A DNA stretch of 64,000 nt from Streptomyces gardneri (GTDB lineage: Bacteria; Actinomycetota; Actinomycetes; Streptomycetales; Streptomycetaceae), in contig NZ_BJMN01000001.1 of the NCBI RefSeq assembly GCF_006539185.1, positions 1 to 64,000 on the forward strand, given 5' to 3'. Under the pieces are notes generated by a model that saw only the letters and a program-made list of their open reading frames with translations, searched no databases and was not told the origin of the DNA. Below are positions 39,501-48,351 of this stretch, piece by piece. Each line of letters opens with the position of its first letter. Positions within the stretch are counted from its first letter, which is position 1. The translations under genes and the position numbers were made by a program.

Positions 39501-41705
39501 AAGCGCAACGCCTCCGGGCAGCTGACGCACGTCGACTCCACCCTGTGCCTCGCGGTGCAGGGCGCGGCGAACGTGAACGCGACGCCGATCGTGCTCGCCA
39601 CCTGCGACGCCGCTTCCGCGGCCCAGCAGTGGCTGCCGCAGAACGACACCCGTCACATCTACGGCCCCGACGGCTCCCGTCTGCTCACCATCAAGGGCAA
39701 GCAGGCGACCCTCCACCTGGGCGAGGCCGAGGTGACCGTCCAGCAGGGCGGCGTCCTCGTCAACACCCAGCGCACCTACCCGGCTCCGGGCGGTGCGGTC
39801 ATGCGCTACGCCTACGGCACAGGCGCCGAGACCCTGGTCGCCCAGACCTCGGATCATCAGGGCAGCGCGTATGCGGAGGTCGCCCTCTACGGCGGCCAGT
39901 CGGTACGCATCCGCAAGCAGGACCCCTTCGGCAACGAGCGTGGCACCGCCGGTGCCAACCTCCAGAACCACAAGGGATTCCTCGGCAAGACCCGGGACGA
40001 CTCCTCCGGCTTCCAGCCGTTGGGCGTCCGCCTGTACGACCCGGTGGTCGGACGTTTCCTGTCCGTCGACCCGATGCTCGATCTGAACGACCCGCTGCAG
40101 TCGAACGGGTACGGCTACGCGCAGAACAACCCCGTCACGTACTCCGACCCGACCGGGCTCGCGATCAGCCTGACCGCATCGGAGAAGGCCGCGGCGCTCG
40201 CCGGCGCCGGTCTGTCCGCGGCGCAGGTCGCGCAGGCCCAGGCGATGCAGGGCAAGTCCCTCACGTCGGTCATCCTCGCCGTGGCGTGGGAGACGCTGAA
40301 GGACTTCATCGGCATCAACGACGCCATGGCGTGCTTCGGCGGTGACATGTGGTCCTGCGTCGGCATCGTGGTCGACGCCGTCCCCTGGATGAAGCTCGGG
40401 AAGATCCCGTCCCTCATCAAGGCGGTCAACCGCACGATCGATGCCATCAAGGCGTTCAAGGCGGCCAAGAAGGCGGCCGAGATCGTGCTGAAGGCGGCCA
40501 AGGCAGCCGAGGCAGCCGCACTGAAGGCCAAGAAGGCCGCTATCGAGAAGGCCAAGAAGGAGGCCGCCCAAAGAGCGAAGAAGAAGGCCGCGGAAGCCGC
40601 CAAGAGAAAGGCCGACGAAGCGGCCGCCGCGAAGCGGAAGACGGGTAACCCCGTCCAGAAGCAGTCCCAGTCGAAGGCCGCACCGAAGTCCTCCTCGCAA
40701 CCGAGCAAGGGCGGCGGAAGCAAGAGCTCCGGCGGCGGAGGCGGCGGCAAGTCCGGCGGCTCCTCCCGCAGCAGCGGAGGCTCCAGCGGTGGTGGTGGTT
40801 CCGGCAAGGCCGGTGGCGGCAGCGGTGGCGGCAGCGGTTCCTGCCCGACCGACAACAGCTTCGTGCCCGGCACGAAGGTGTTGATGGCCGATGGCTCCAC
40901 CAAGCCGATCGAGAAGGTCAAGGCCGGCGACAAGGTCAAGGCGACCGACCCGAAGACCGGGGAGACCCGGATCGAGACGGTCACCGCGGAGATCACGGGG
41001 CAGGGCCTCAAGAACCTGGTCGACGTCACCGTCGACGTCGACGGTGCGGCCGGCTCGAAGACGGCCCGGGTCACCGCGACCGACGGCCACCCCTTCTGGG
41101 TCCCCGAGCTCGGCAGGTGGATCGACGCCACCGACCTGAAGTCGGGCGAGTGGCTGCAGACCAGCACGGGTACCTATGTACAGGTCACCGCCGTCCAGCG
41201 GTGGACCGGTCAGGGCGCCACGGTTCACAACCTGACCGTCTCGGACGTCCACACGTACTATGTCGTGGCGGGCAGCGCCCCGCTCCTGGTCCACAACTGT
41301 GGAAGGAACCAGGACGGGTATCTGTACCGCGGTCTTGCCCGGGGGCACCACCAGTACGATGCCGCTGCCGAAGGCCGTGCGGTTCCCTTCGGGGGCAACC
41401 GGACCATCCAACAGCACTCGGGTTCGAACCAGACAGACAGCCCCTTCACGTCGTGGACGGATGACCCCGACACGGCCGCGGAAAGTGCCCAGACGCTGAA
41501 CGAGACCTGGGTCGGGGAAGGTGTGATCCTGCGTATCAGGGTGGCAAACATCGATCCCGCCATCGGGCCGTCGAGGAATATTCAGATCCACGACTCGCCC
41601 TATGAGAACTGGGGTGAGGACGAGCATCTCATCGTCGGTGAGATCGAGGCCGACGAGATCAGCTTCGACCTCGGGAATACCTGGTCACCCGTAAGGCGGC
41701 GATGA
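33597..41705 (+). CDS. Rhs polymorphic toxin with embedded ricin-B lectin, Hint and ART-like toxin domains
   Basis: 2702 residues from the ATG at 33597. Order: basic leader and hydrophobic segment (RRRRRRSRTAIVLLLSSTL, about 15-50); SpvB-like region with LSYSSQSVDGRTSS near 380; Rhs/YD shell from about 1200 (YDPMGRLSEAW, YDGLGRVMQETPYL) to YDLLGNRTRL near 1776. A ricin-B lectin domain follows (about 1880-2010; GQKCLDLKSG, GNWCLQPAAN, STLCLAVQGA, each with QxW-like ends). The shell resumes and closes with GVRLYDPVVGRFLSVDP and YSDPTGL near 2185. Then come a Lys/Ala-rich helix (about 2280-2350), a Gly/Ser linker (about 2360-2415), a Hint domain from Cys2416 to HNC (Cys2568), and a 134-residue toxin. 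The toxin has LYRGL (Arg2578), SPFTSWT (Ser2619) and EDEH (Glu2674-x-Glu2676), the R-S-E pattern of ADP-ribosyltransferases. It is probably exported and self-cleaving. Confidence 0.88.
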   Translation: MRASGPLSRLGRGRPALTESQRRRRRRSRTAIVLLLSSTLTVTSLAGQALAVPGPGMNREQSVAEVDLPDLPEASDVAGNDAADKTLSLAPENPVTLYTPTNTAAWASGTGSVPIAATDAPGTMKAVQAGATTLPVAIGVPEGGDPAALAGNWTVGVAPQTTSQSAGVSGIVMKLTPPATVDPNAEVAVDIDYTGFRDMYGPAAADRFGLVLLPECVYSTPTEGDCAAGGGMTAMSGSDGDKDVKDGKKDFQRLRSTVKTVPAKDAPTRATAAKNAKTRQVLSGTVPVSSLVGEGFVPAKATKASYQDGVRPAVSTNGGNALGGLDTGSSVQGDFTASPLLSSGSWSSGSSSGAFTYAYQVQVPETAGGLMPKIPLSYSSQSVDGRTSSSNNQASWIGDGWDYNAGSITRTYANCRQDSKKPGSNNSTHRTADLCWGSENATLSLGGMTTELVWDETKSTWVTASGDGSKVERITGTDRGNGARLNEYWVVTTKDGTKYHFGMNKLPGWSDKGTAEKTDDDPTTDSVLTVPVYGNHSGEDCYKGPTTTDWTNSFCTQAWRWGLDYVEDVHGNAMSLWWKKDEQNYYARNFNFKAPVAYDRDGWLDHIYYGQRKDNIFTATAPARVGFTVAERCYTVDDVTCSNANYLSKDPRNYRPWFDTPVDMRCEADKPCWNAGPSFWTRKRLDTITTSAQRRTDTTARQVVDEYALKQSFAKLRTGPNTALWLESIQRTGYARKGTTDASVKLNTVKFEPHAEDMPNRVVEYNPHRPGFSRLRIGRVVNEYGGETIVTYKPAAGDCASGDLPRIVQQSGETRAQAIARLQPTLKANDRLCYPSFWNPDSEFEDIDWFHKYVVDTVEELPNIDGSFPTRTEYQYKNPAWKLAEAEFTKKSTRTYSQFAGVEQTTVLTGPVVEDTADAPGQRSKAVTRFFRGLGDTVSVKDIAGVEIAKDEEPFAGRIAEELTYLDSTKADSEWMSRSTTKPAATELARRNRDDGLSPLRAWRVTEPEDIAYTRSSGTNTDDARTLRTVKTTTEYESTYGLPTLVESLGDTEKPGDEFCTKSEYVHQTAKNLIGLTKQVLVSPTTCAKADWADYGSLSAGNRAAYDGMAYGTALGASTRGLASEAWSLNGAGTGFQSDGTKEFDAVGRVVKQTPAEQLTQPTPKSSTIKYEPIGPATGQVFKVTTTNVLGHSQIQELEPGRSVTVKATDANGHVSEAVYDPMGRLSEAWAPGRTPGSGVADFRAVYMIPEETTDPTDSKLKIRKPPYVTTYARGYEDRIETSVTLYDGLGRERQTQEEADNDSGWLITDTLYNNSGEVYQTNNAYLTQDATPGELFSPLSDTAVPNITRYTYDGLGRVMQETPYLKWIDPDTKESFSKPYEDRAVRYEYGEDWSKVIQPQGDSSYRVWTDALGRTVRTDTFNPAAPGGFTSTRYQIDSRGQVVKAIPSGDPTHPWSWTYGRNGQIETSTDPDSGTSRNTYDAFGRVQSTENDRGVKVWYGYDELSRPKEIREVGAAGKLLSSFGYDTVPGGKGMPATATRYTDGEAYTQAVNGYTKEYQPTATTLSLPQSIVDTWGLKKDYRYDYTYNDRGMLDETTLPEVGKFGSEKVVVRYNKDGKPLSLSGKDWYGSEITYDAYGQVLRSTLGAQPYRVWTQNAYDESSGELTEQSVYREKGATDPATDKSVVGGNLVSNRGYTYDPAGNVTSIQEKSTGIAERQCFVYDPVGQLKSAWTSKDQTGCVNPRNPDGSLNKNTDGTLRAAVGPDSSGYWQEYEYDLLGNRTRLTENDLTGDTTKNAVTTYAYGKNAAKDQPHSLTKVTKKYKTPAGAEVTAEATRLYELTGETKTITSVENGDKQELSWTHDGLVDRITGAGTGGKTPYVGLGQKCLDLKSGVAAAGQPLQLYACNTSVAQNFTFTPTPGTAAAPQTDANRGTLSVHGNWCLQPAANTAGSALQIQKCDGTSKQELKRNASGQLTHVDSTLCLAVQGAANVNATPIVLATCDAASAAQQWLPQNDTRHIYGPDGSRLLTIKGKQATLHLGEAEVTVQQGGVLVNTQRTYPAPGGAVMRYAYGTGAETLVAQTSDHQGSAYAEVALYGGQSVRIRKQDPFGNERGTAGANLQNHKGFLGKTRDDSSGFQPLGVRLYDPVVGRFLSVDPMLDLNDPLQSNGYGYAQNNPVTYSDPTGLAISLTASEKAAALAGAGLSAAQVAQAQAMQGKSLTSVILAVAWETLKDFIGINDAMACFGGDMWSCVGIVVDAVPWMKLGKIPSLIKAVNRTIDAIKAFKAAKKAAEIVLKAAKAAEAAALKAKKAAIEKAKKEAAQRAKKKAAEAAKRKADEAAAAKRKTGNPVQKQSQSKAAPKSSSQPSKGGGSKSSGGGGGGKSGGSSRSSGGSSGGGGSGKAGGGSGGGSGSCPTDNSFVPGTKVLMADGSTKPIEKVKAGDKVKATDPKTGETRIETVTAEITGQGLKNLVDVTVDVDGAAGSKTARVTATDGHPFWVPELGRWIDATDLKSGEWLQTSTGTYVQVTAVQRWTGQGATVHNLTVSDVHTYYVVAGSAPLLVHNCGRNQDGYLYRGLARGHHQYDAAAEGRAVPFGGNRTIQQHSGSNQTDSPFTSWTDDPDTAAESAQTLNETWVGEGVILRIRVANIDPAIGPSRNIQIHDSPYENWGEDEHLIVGEIEADEISFDLGNTWSPVRRR

Positions 41706-41706
41706 G

Positions 41707-42087
41707 ATGAACGAAGTATCCGCGAGTGAACTGCTCGCCGCGTGGGAGTCCGGATCCGAGGTCAGTGTTCAGGCCCAGAATGCACTGCTTTCCGGAGCGC
41801 ATTTCAAGGTCTGGCCCGACCCCGTTCCGGCGCCGAGACTTCGGGGCATCCTGCGCCGCAGGGTGACAGCCACGCAACGGCGCGGCAGGCCGGTCGTCGG
41901 GGCCACGGAATGCCTTGCGAGTCTTGCCGAAATGGGCGAGCGGGGCCTTCTTATGGGCTACGTGGACGAGCGCGAACGAGCGGGATACTGGTTTCAGCTC
42001 TATCTCGATCCGCACCCGCTCAAAGTGATCGGATGCGTCAAGGTCGGCATGTCCCCCGGAGATGACCCCATCACCGGCACCGTATAA
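41707..42087 (+). CDS. Candidate immunity protein for the Rhs ART-like toxin
   Basis: 126 residues, starting one base after the Rhs stop (TGA 41703-41705, ATG 41707), so translation is probably coupled. No signal peptide or membrane helix: a cytoplasmic protein with MNEVSASELLAAWESGSEVS, then WPDPVPAPRLRGILRRRVTA, GYWFQLYLDPHPLKVIG and an acidic C terminus (GDDPITGTV). I recognise no named immunity family. Position immediately after a polymorphic toxin and before a terminator is the standard place for the cognate immunity gene, and that is the whole basis for the call. Its codon third positions are less GC-biased than those of the Rhs core, as is the toxin tip, suggesting the tip and this gene arrived together. 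Confidence 0.65.
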   Translation: MNEVSASELLAAWESGSEVSVQAQNALLSGAHFKVWPDPVPAPRLRGILRRRVTATQRRGRPVVGATECLASLAEMGERGLLMGYVDERERAGYWFQLYLDPHPLKVIGCVKVGMSPGDDPITGTV

Positions 42088-42090
42088 AGC

Positions 42091-42136
42091 CCCAGCGGCC
42101 CCACCGGATCTGTTTCCGGTGGGGCCGCTGGGTTTT
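42091..42136. terminator. Strong intrinsic terminator after the toxin-immunity pair
   Basis: An 18-bp perfect stem (42091-42108 with 42115-42132, loop TCTGTT) followed by TTTT. It ends the Rhs-immunity transcript and can also serve the opposing repeat-protein gene ending at 42145. Confidence 0.95.
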
Positions 42137-42144
42137 CTGACATG

Positions 42145-43641
42145 TCAGCTCACCGGCAGGCAGTGGTCGAGGAGTGCGTGCATGCGGGGAACGGGGAGGG
42201 AGGGGTTGGACGCGGCGCTCTCGGCGGTACGGGGGTCGGCGAGGAGGGTCTCCAGGACTTCCGGTGACAGGCTCGGGTTGGTGGCCGCCGCCCGGCGCAC
42301 CGACGCGTCGGGGTCCTCCAGCGGGGGGTCGGGCAGGGCGGGATCGGCTGCGGCCAGGGCGCGTACCTCGGGATCCGAGTGGTCGACGAGGTGAGCCCAG
42401 CCGGTACGGGGGAACGCGGGCAGCGCCAGCAGGTGCGGACGGTGGGCCGGGCGGGTGACGAAGACATCCAGGAGGAGATGCGGCGGAGCCAGCGGGTGGT
42501 GGCAGGCCAGCCGGATCCTCACCTCCTCGTCGTCGTCCTGCGCGAGCGTCTCGACGAGCCCCGCCGGCAGGCCCGGCCAACTCGCCGCGACCTGGCGGAG
42601 CCCGGGTTCCTCGGACACCGCACAGGCGGCGAACCAGTCGGGCGACGGCCCGACGGCCGGCTCGGTACGCGACGGGATGAAGGGCTCGCCCATCGGGCAG
42701 GTGCAGTCAGGCCCGTGCCCGACGATCTGATCGATCGCCCGGTACTCCGCCCAGGTACGGGGGAAGGGGTGGAGGCGCGCGTACATCCGCACGCCCTCGT
42801 GCGGGTCCTCCCTCAACTCCGCCACCAGGTCCGGTCCCACGTCGGGCCGGGCGGCGACCGAGGCGCGGACAGCCGCGCCGGGGTGGCGGGTGAGCCGGGC
42901 GAGGGCGTAGGCCGGGGTGTGCGGGTTCCGGGCCATGGGGAGCACCGTGCCGTCCGCGAAGCCCTGTTCGACGAGCGCGGGGGACAGAGCGCATGAGTCG
43001 AACACAAATTCGTTGCGCGAACCGAAGGACGGCAGCATGGCCTCCACCCGTTCCGGGTCCTGCCTCCAGTTCCTGTCCTGCGCCGCTTCACGGACCGTGG
43101 GGTCCGGATCGTCGAGCAGCGCCGCCCGCTGCGCCGGGGTGAGGGACTCCCACCTCCAGGTGGCCGTTCTGCGGAGTTCGGGGTGCTCGTGGCCGGCGAT
43201 GGAGCGGAAGAAGGACAGCGGGATCTGCCGGGACGAATCGAGCTCCGCGATGATCTCCTTCGCGGTGACCTTGTTGTCCTCGCCCCCGTCCTGGGCCATC
43301 AGGAGGGTCACGAGGATGTCGTCCGGCAGCGGTCGGACCCTTCGGGGGAAGCCGCGGGGGCCGGAGGCGAGCCACGCGCGGACGAGCCCCGACGGGTCCG
43401 TGGCCAGGCGGGCGAGCCGCGCCGGGTCGACGTACTGGTTGCGGGCGAGCGCGCGGCGGACGACTCCGGCAGGGTGGTGCAGGGCGGCATCGACGACGGC
43501 ATCAGGCAGGTCGCGTCCCTCGCACATCAGCAGGCCGGCCTCACCGGCCGTTCGATCCAACAGGCGTACCAGTACGTCGGAGGGCGCCGCCGGATTGAAG
43601 GCGATGCCGCGCAGCCACCGTTCACACGGAGAGTCGAACAC
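42145..43641 (-). CDS. Leucine-rich-repeat-variant/HEAT-like repeat protein
   Basis: 498 residues from the GTG at 43641. It is made of short helical repeats of about 22-24 residues with the pattern (N/H)P.. p..vl..La.dpd..VR..va: AALHHPAGVVRRALARNQYV, LARLATDPSGLVRAWLA, TRHPGAAVRASVAARPDV, DPDASVRRAAATNPSLSP, EVLETLLADP. This resembles LRV proteins of actinobacteria. A CTCPMGEP segment near residue 318 has two Cys but no obvious metal site. No catalytic motif or signal peptide. Likely a cytoplasmic scaffold or binding protein; partner unknown. It converges on the toxin-immunity pair and shares its terminator, which is not evidence of joint function. Confidence 0.75.
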   Translation of the reverse strand: MFDSPCERWLRGIAFNPAAPSDVLVRLLDRTAGEAGLLMCEGRDLPDAVVDAALHHPAGVVRRALARNQYVDPARLARLATDPSGLVRAWLASGPRGFPRRVRPLPDDILVTLLMAQDGGEDNKVTAKEIIAELDSSRQIPLSFFRSIAGHEHPELRRTATWRWESLTPAQRAALLDDPDPTVREAAQDRNWRQDPERVEAMLPSFGSRNEFVFDSCALSPALVEQGFADGTVLPMARNPHTPAYALARLTRHPGAAVRASVAARPDVGPDLVAELREDPHEGVRMYARLHPFPRTWAEYRAIDQIVGHGPDCTCPMGEPFIPSRTEPAVGPSPDWFAACAVSEEPGLRQVAASWPGLPAGLVETLAQDDDEEVRIRLACHHPLAPPHLLLDVFVTRPAHRPHLLALPAFPRTGWAHLVDHSDPEVRALAAADPALPDPPLEDPDASVRRAAATNPSLSPEVLETLLADPRTAESAASNPSLPVPRMHALLDHCLPVS

Positions 43642-43683
43642 CGCGTCATCCTGCCACCTCGCCTTCCGAAGGCTTCGGGCGCG

Positions 43684-45135
43684 CTACGCCGTACGGAAGA
43701 GGATCTTGTGCTTGCCGGGGAAGAGGGGGTCGGCCCGCATGAGTCTGGCCTGGACGCCTGTGCCCAGGTCGAGCTCGGCGTCGGAGGTGATCCTGCCCAT
43801 CACGGCGGGTTCCGCCAGGTGCAGCGTGCCTTCCTTCGGCCTGCCGTCCTCCGCGTCGGTGTTGATGACCGTGCCGACGAAGATCTCGCCTTCCCGGTCC
43901 TTCAGCAGCGCGGCCTCCGCCAGGTCCACCGCCCTCCGGTCGGCCAGCTTCCCCTTCCCCCGCGCCATGTCGCACGGCAGGCACTGCAGGGCGTTGAGCA
44001 CCCAGTCCGGCGGGGCCTGGCCGGCGCACGCGGCCACGCACAGCTCACCGGTGTAGCGGTCGATCAGGCGCCGCAGCGGGGCCGTGGAGTAGGTGTACGG
44101 GGCCGCGATCGCCGCGTGGCCCGTGTGCTTCGGGATCCGGTGGTCGCGGAAGGTGGCGTACTCCGCCCTGAGCAGCATGGCGGTGGCCTCGCTGAGGAAG
44201 GCCATCTGCTTCCGGTCGGCCGGATCGAGGGAGTTGACCAGCTTGGCGTACGAGACGTCGGGCTTCCACTCGATGCCCAGGTCCTTCGCGATCCCGCGCA
44301 CGCGATCGACCTCGTCCTGGTCGGTCTGCTCCTTCTGGGTCCGCAGGATCCCGGTACCGCTGTCCAGCATGATCCGGGCCGCGGCCATTCCGGTCATGAG
44401 GGAGATCTGCTCGTTCCAGCCCTCCACGGGCAGGGTCGCCACGTAGCTCAGCCGGAACGATCCGTCCTGAAGGGTGACCTCCTGGTCCGGCAGGTTCACC
44501 GCGACCCCGCCGCGCTCGGCCTCGACGGCTTCCCGCAGCCTGCCGATCTCACGCAGCAGGGCGACGGATTCCATGGCCGTGCCGGCGTCGATGTCCTGCT
44601 GGACCCCGGCATAGTCGAGCTTGGCCTGGCTGCGGACCCTGGCCCGGCTCACGGTCGAGCCGGTCACGTTCCCCTCGGCGTCGAGGTCGTGCTGCCACAG
44701 CAGGGCGGGGACGACCTGGTCGGGGAGCAGGCTGGCCGGCCCCTCGGAGATCAGGGGCGGATACAGGGGCACCTTGAGGTCGGGGAAGTACAGCGTCTCG
44801 ATCCGGTCGCGGGCCTCGGCCTCCATCACGCTGCCGGGTTTGACGAAGGTCGTGACGTCGGCGATGGCGTAGTGCACGCGGTACCCGCCACCGGGCCGCC
44901 GCTCCAGGTGCATCGCCTGGTCGAGATCCCGCGAGGTCGGCGGATCGATCGTGAACAGCGGAAGGTGGGTGGCGTCCTTCTCGGGCAGCTGGAAATGGTC
45001 CTTCGCCTCCTGCGCGGCTTCCAGCACATGCACGGGAAATTCCACGGAGGCCTTCAGCTCGGCCCGGATCTGCCGCAGGCCTTCGAGCAGGGCGTTCCGG
45101 GCCTCGGGGGACATACGCATCTGACCGCGTCGCAT
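43684..45135 (-). CDS. RNB-domain (RNase II/R family) exoribonuclease
   Basis: 483 residues, the short actinobacterial RNB type lacking cold-shock N-terminal domains. The RNB active-site segment is FTIDPPTSRDLDQAMHLERR (about residues 61-80), with clustered Asp residues that bind the two catalytic metals. It is followed by YRVHYAIADVTTFVKPGS. Other signatures are ARDRIETLYFPD, RMSLMTGMAAARIML-like and HTGHAAIAAPYTYSTAPLRRLIDRY, the conserved C-terminal RNB block with the RNA-clamping Arg. It degrades RNA 3' to 5'. The ATG at 45135 is preceded by no strong ribosome site. It stands alone. Confidence 0.88.
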   Translation of the reverse strand: MRRGQMRMSPEARNALLEGLRQIRAELKASVEFPVHVLEAAQEAKDHFQLPEKDATHLPLFTIDPPTSRDLDQAMHLERRPGGGYRVHYAIADVTTFVKPGSVMEAEARDRIETLYFPDLKVPLYPPLISEGPASLLPDQVVPALLWQHDLDAEGNVTGSTVSRARVRSQAKLDYAGVQQDIDAGTAMESVALLREIGRLREAVEAERGGVAVNLPDQEVTLQDGSFRLSYVATLPVEGWNEQISLMTGMAAARIMLDSGTGILRTQKEQTDQDEVDRVRGIAKDLGIEWKPDVSYAKLVNSLDPADRKQMAFLSEATAMLLRAEYATFRDHRIPKHTGHAAIAAPYTYSTAPLRRLIDRYTGELCVAACAGQAPPDWVLNALQCLPCDMARGKGKLADRRAVDLAEAALLKDREGEIFVGTVINTDAEDGRPKEGTLHLAEPAVMGRITSDAELDLGTGVQARLMRADPLFPGKHKILFRTA

Positions 45136-45282
45136 GCCCCGAGCGTAGGGCGGCGACCACGGAGCGGCGCGGTGAGCGGGTCCGGGCGGGGGAGAGCGCC
45201 CGCACGACCGAGGGCACCACGCTTCCCGGACCGCCTGATGATGTCCCGGTCCGCCGGCGGACGGCCGACCGGGACATCGGAC

Positions 45283-47613
<2,331 letters not shown>

Positions 47614-47754
47614 TCATTTTCCGATCATCGTGATGGCGCTGTCGGGGTGCGAGAAACAGTCCCGGGGAAAGTCACCCCTTCCGCTTCCCGTCGGAACCGG
47701 GATATCTACCGGTAAACTCCCGCCACCCCACCGAGCGTGAACAGGTGAACCGAC

Positions 47755-48183
47755 ATGAGCGACCTGCTGGAGCGACTGCGAGCGCGCGGCTGGCGGATCA
47801 CGCCCCAGCGGCGTGTCGTCGCCGAGGTCCTCGAAGGCGACCACGTACACCTCACGGCCGACGAGGTGCAGGCCCGCGCCGCACAGCGGCTGCCCGAGAT
47901 CTCCCGGGCGGCCGTCTACACCATCCTGAGCGGACTGGTCCTGCTCGGTGAGGTGGCGGAGGTCTCGGCCCTGGGCCGCGCGAAACGCTACGACCCCAAC
48001 GCGCACCCTCCGCACGATCACCTGGTGTGCTCCGGCTGCGGCACCATCCGCGACGTCCACCCGACCGGCGACCCACTGGCCGCCCTCCCGGAGGGGGAAC
48101 GCTTCGGCTTCACCGTGTCCGGGGTCGAGATCACCTACCGCGGGCTGTGCCCCCAGTGCGCGCCCGGCCTGCCGCACGGGTGA
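47755..48183 (+). CDS. Fur-family regulator (peroxide/metal responsive)
   Basis: 142 residues. The N-terminal winged helix has RLRARGWRITPQRRVVAEVL and RLPEISRAAVYTILSGLVLL (recognition helix), and the dimer/metal domain contains HPPHDHLVCSGCGTIRDV and a C-terminal CPQC. The two CxxC pairs are the structural zinc site of Fur/PerR proteins. In Streptomyces such genes (furA, furS, catR) commonly sit beside catalase genes and repress them until peroxide oxidises the metal site. The usual furA-katG order is co-directional; here the genes are divergent. The name is left open because furA and catR types cannot be separated by eye. Confidence 0.88.
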   Translation: MSDLLERLRARGWRITPQRRVVAEVLEGDHVHLTADEVQARAAQRLPEISRAAVYTILSGLVLLGEVAEVSALGRAKRYDPNAHPPHDHLVCSGCGTIRDVHPTGDPLAALPEGERFGFTVSGVEITYRGLCPQCAPGLPHG

Positions 48184-48351
48184 TCCGCTCCGGTCCGCCA
48201 CCGCGGGCACACCGTCCGGCAGCGTGAGCCGCGGGCCGCCCGGAGTGGGACGCTGAGAGGTGAGGGTGCCGACGAGACTCGGGAGAGCCGAACGGTACGC
48301 GGCATCCCCCGCCTGCCACAGCCGGTGGCGGGAGCACCTTGGAGAGCCGAC

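Noticed and set aside
34926..41627. A very long open frame (over 2200 codons) antisense to the Rhs toxin, and similar ones opposite the FG-GAP gene and opposite the katG-RNB region
   Set aside because: In 70% GC DNA the complement of a GC3-biased gene stays open by chance. The translations are low-complexity Gly/Arg/Val/Leu and show no family motif.
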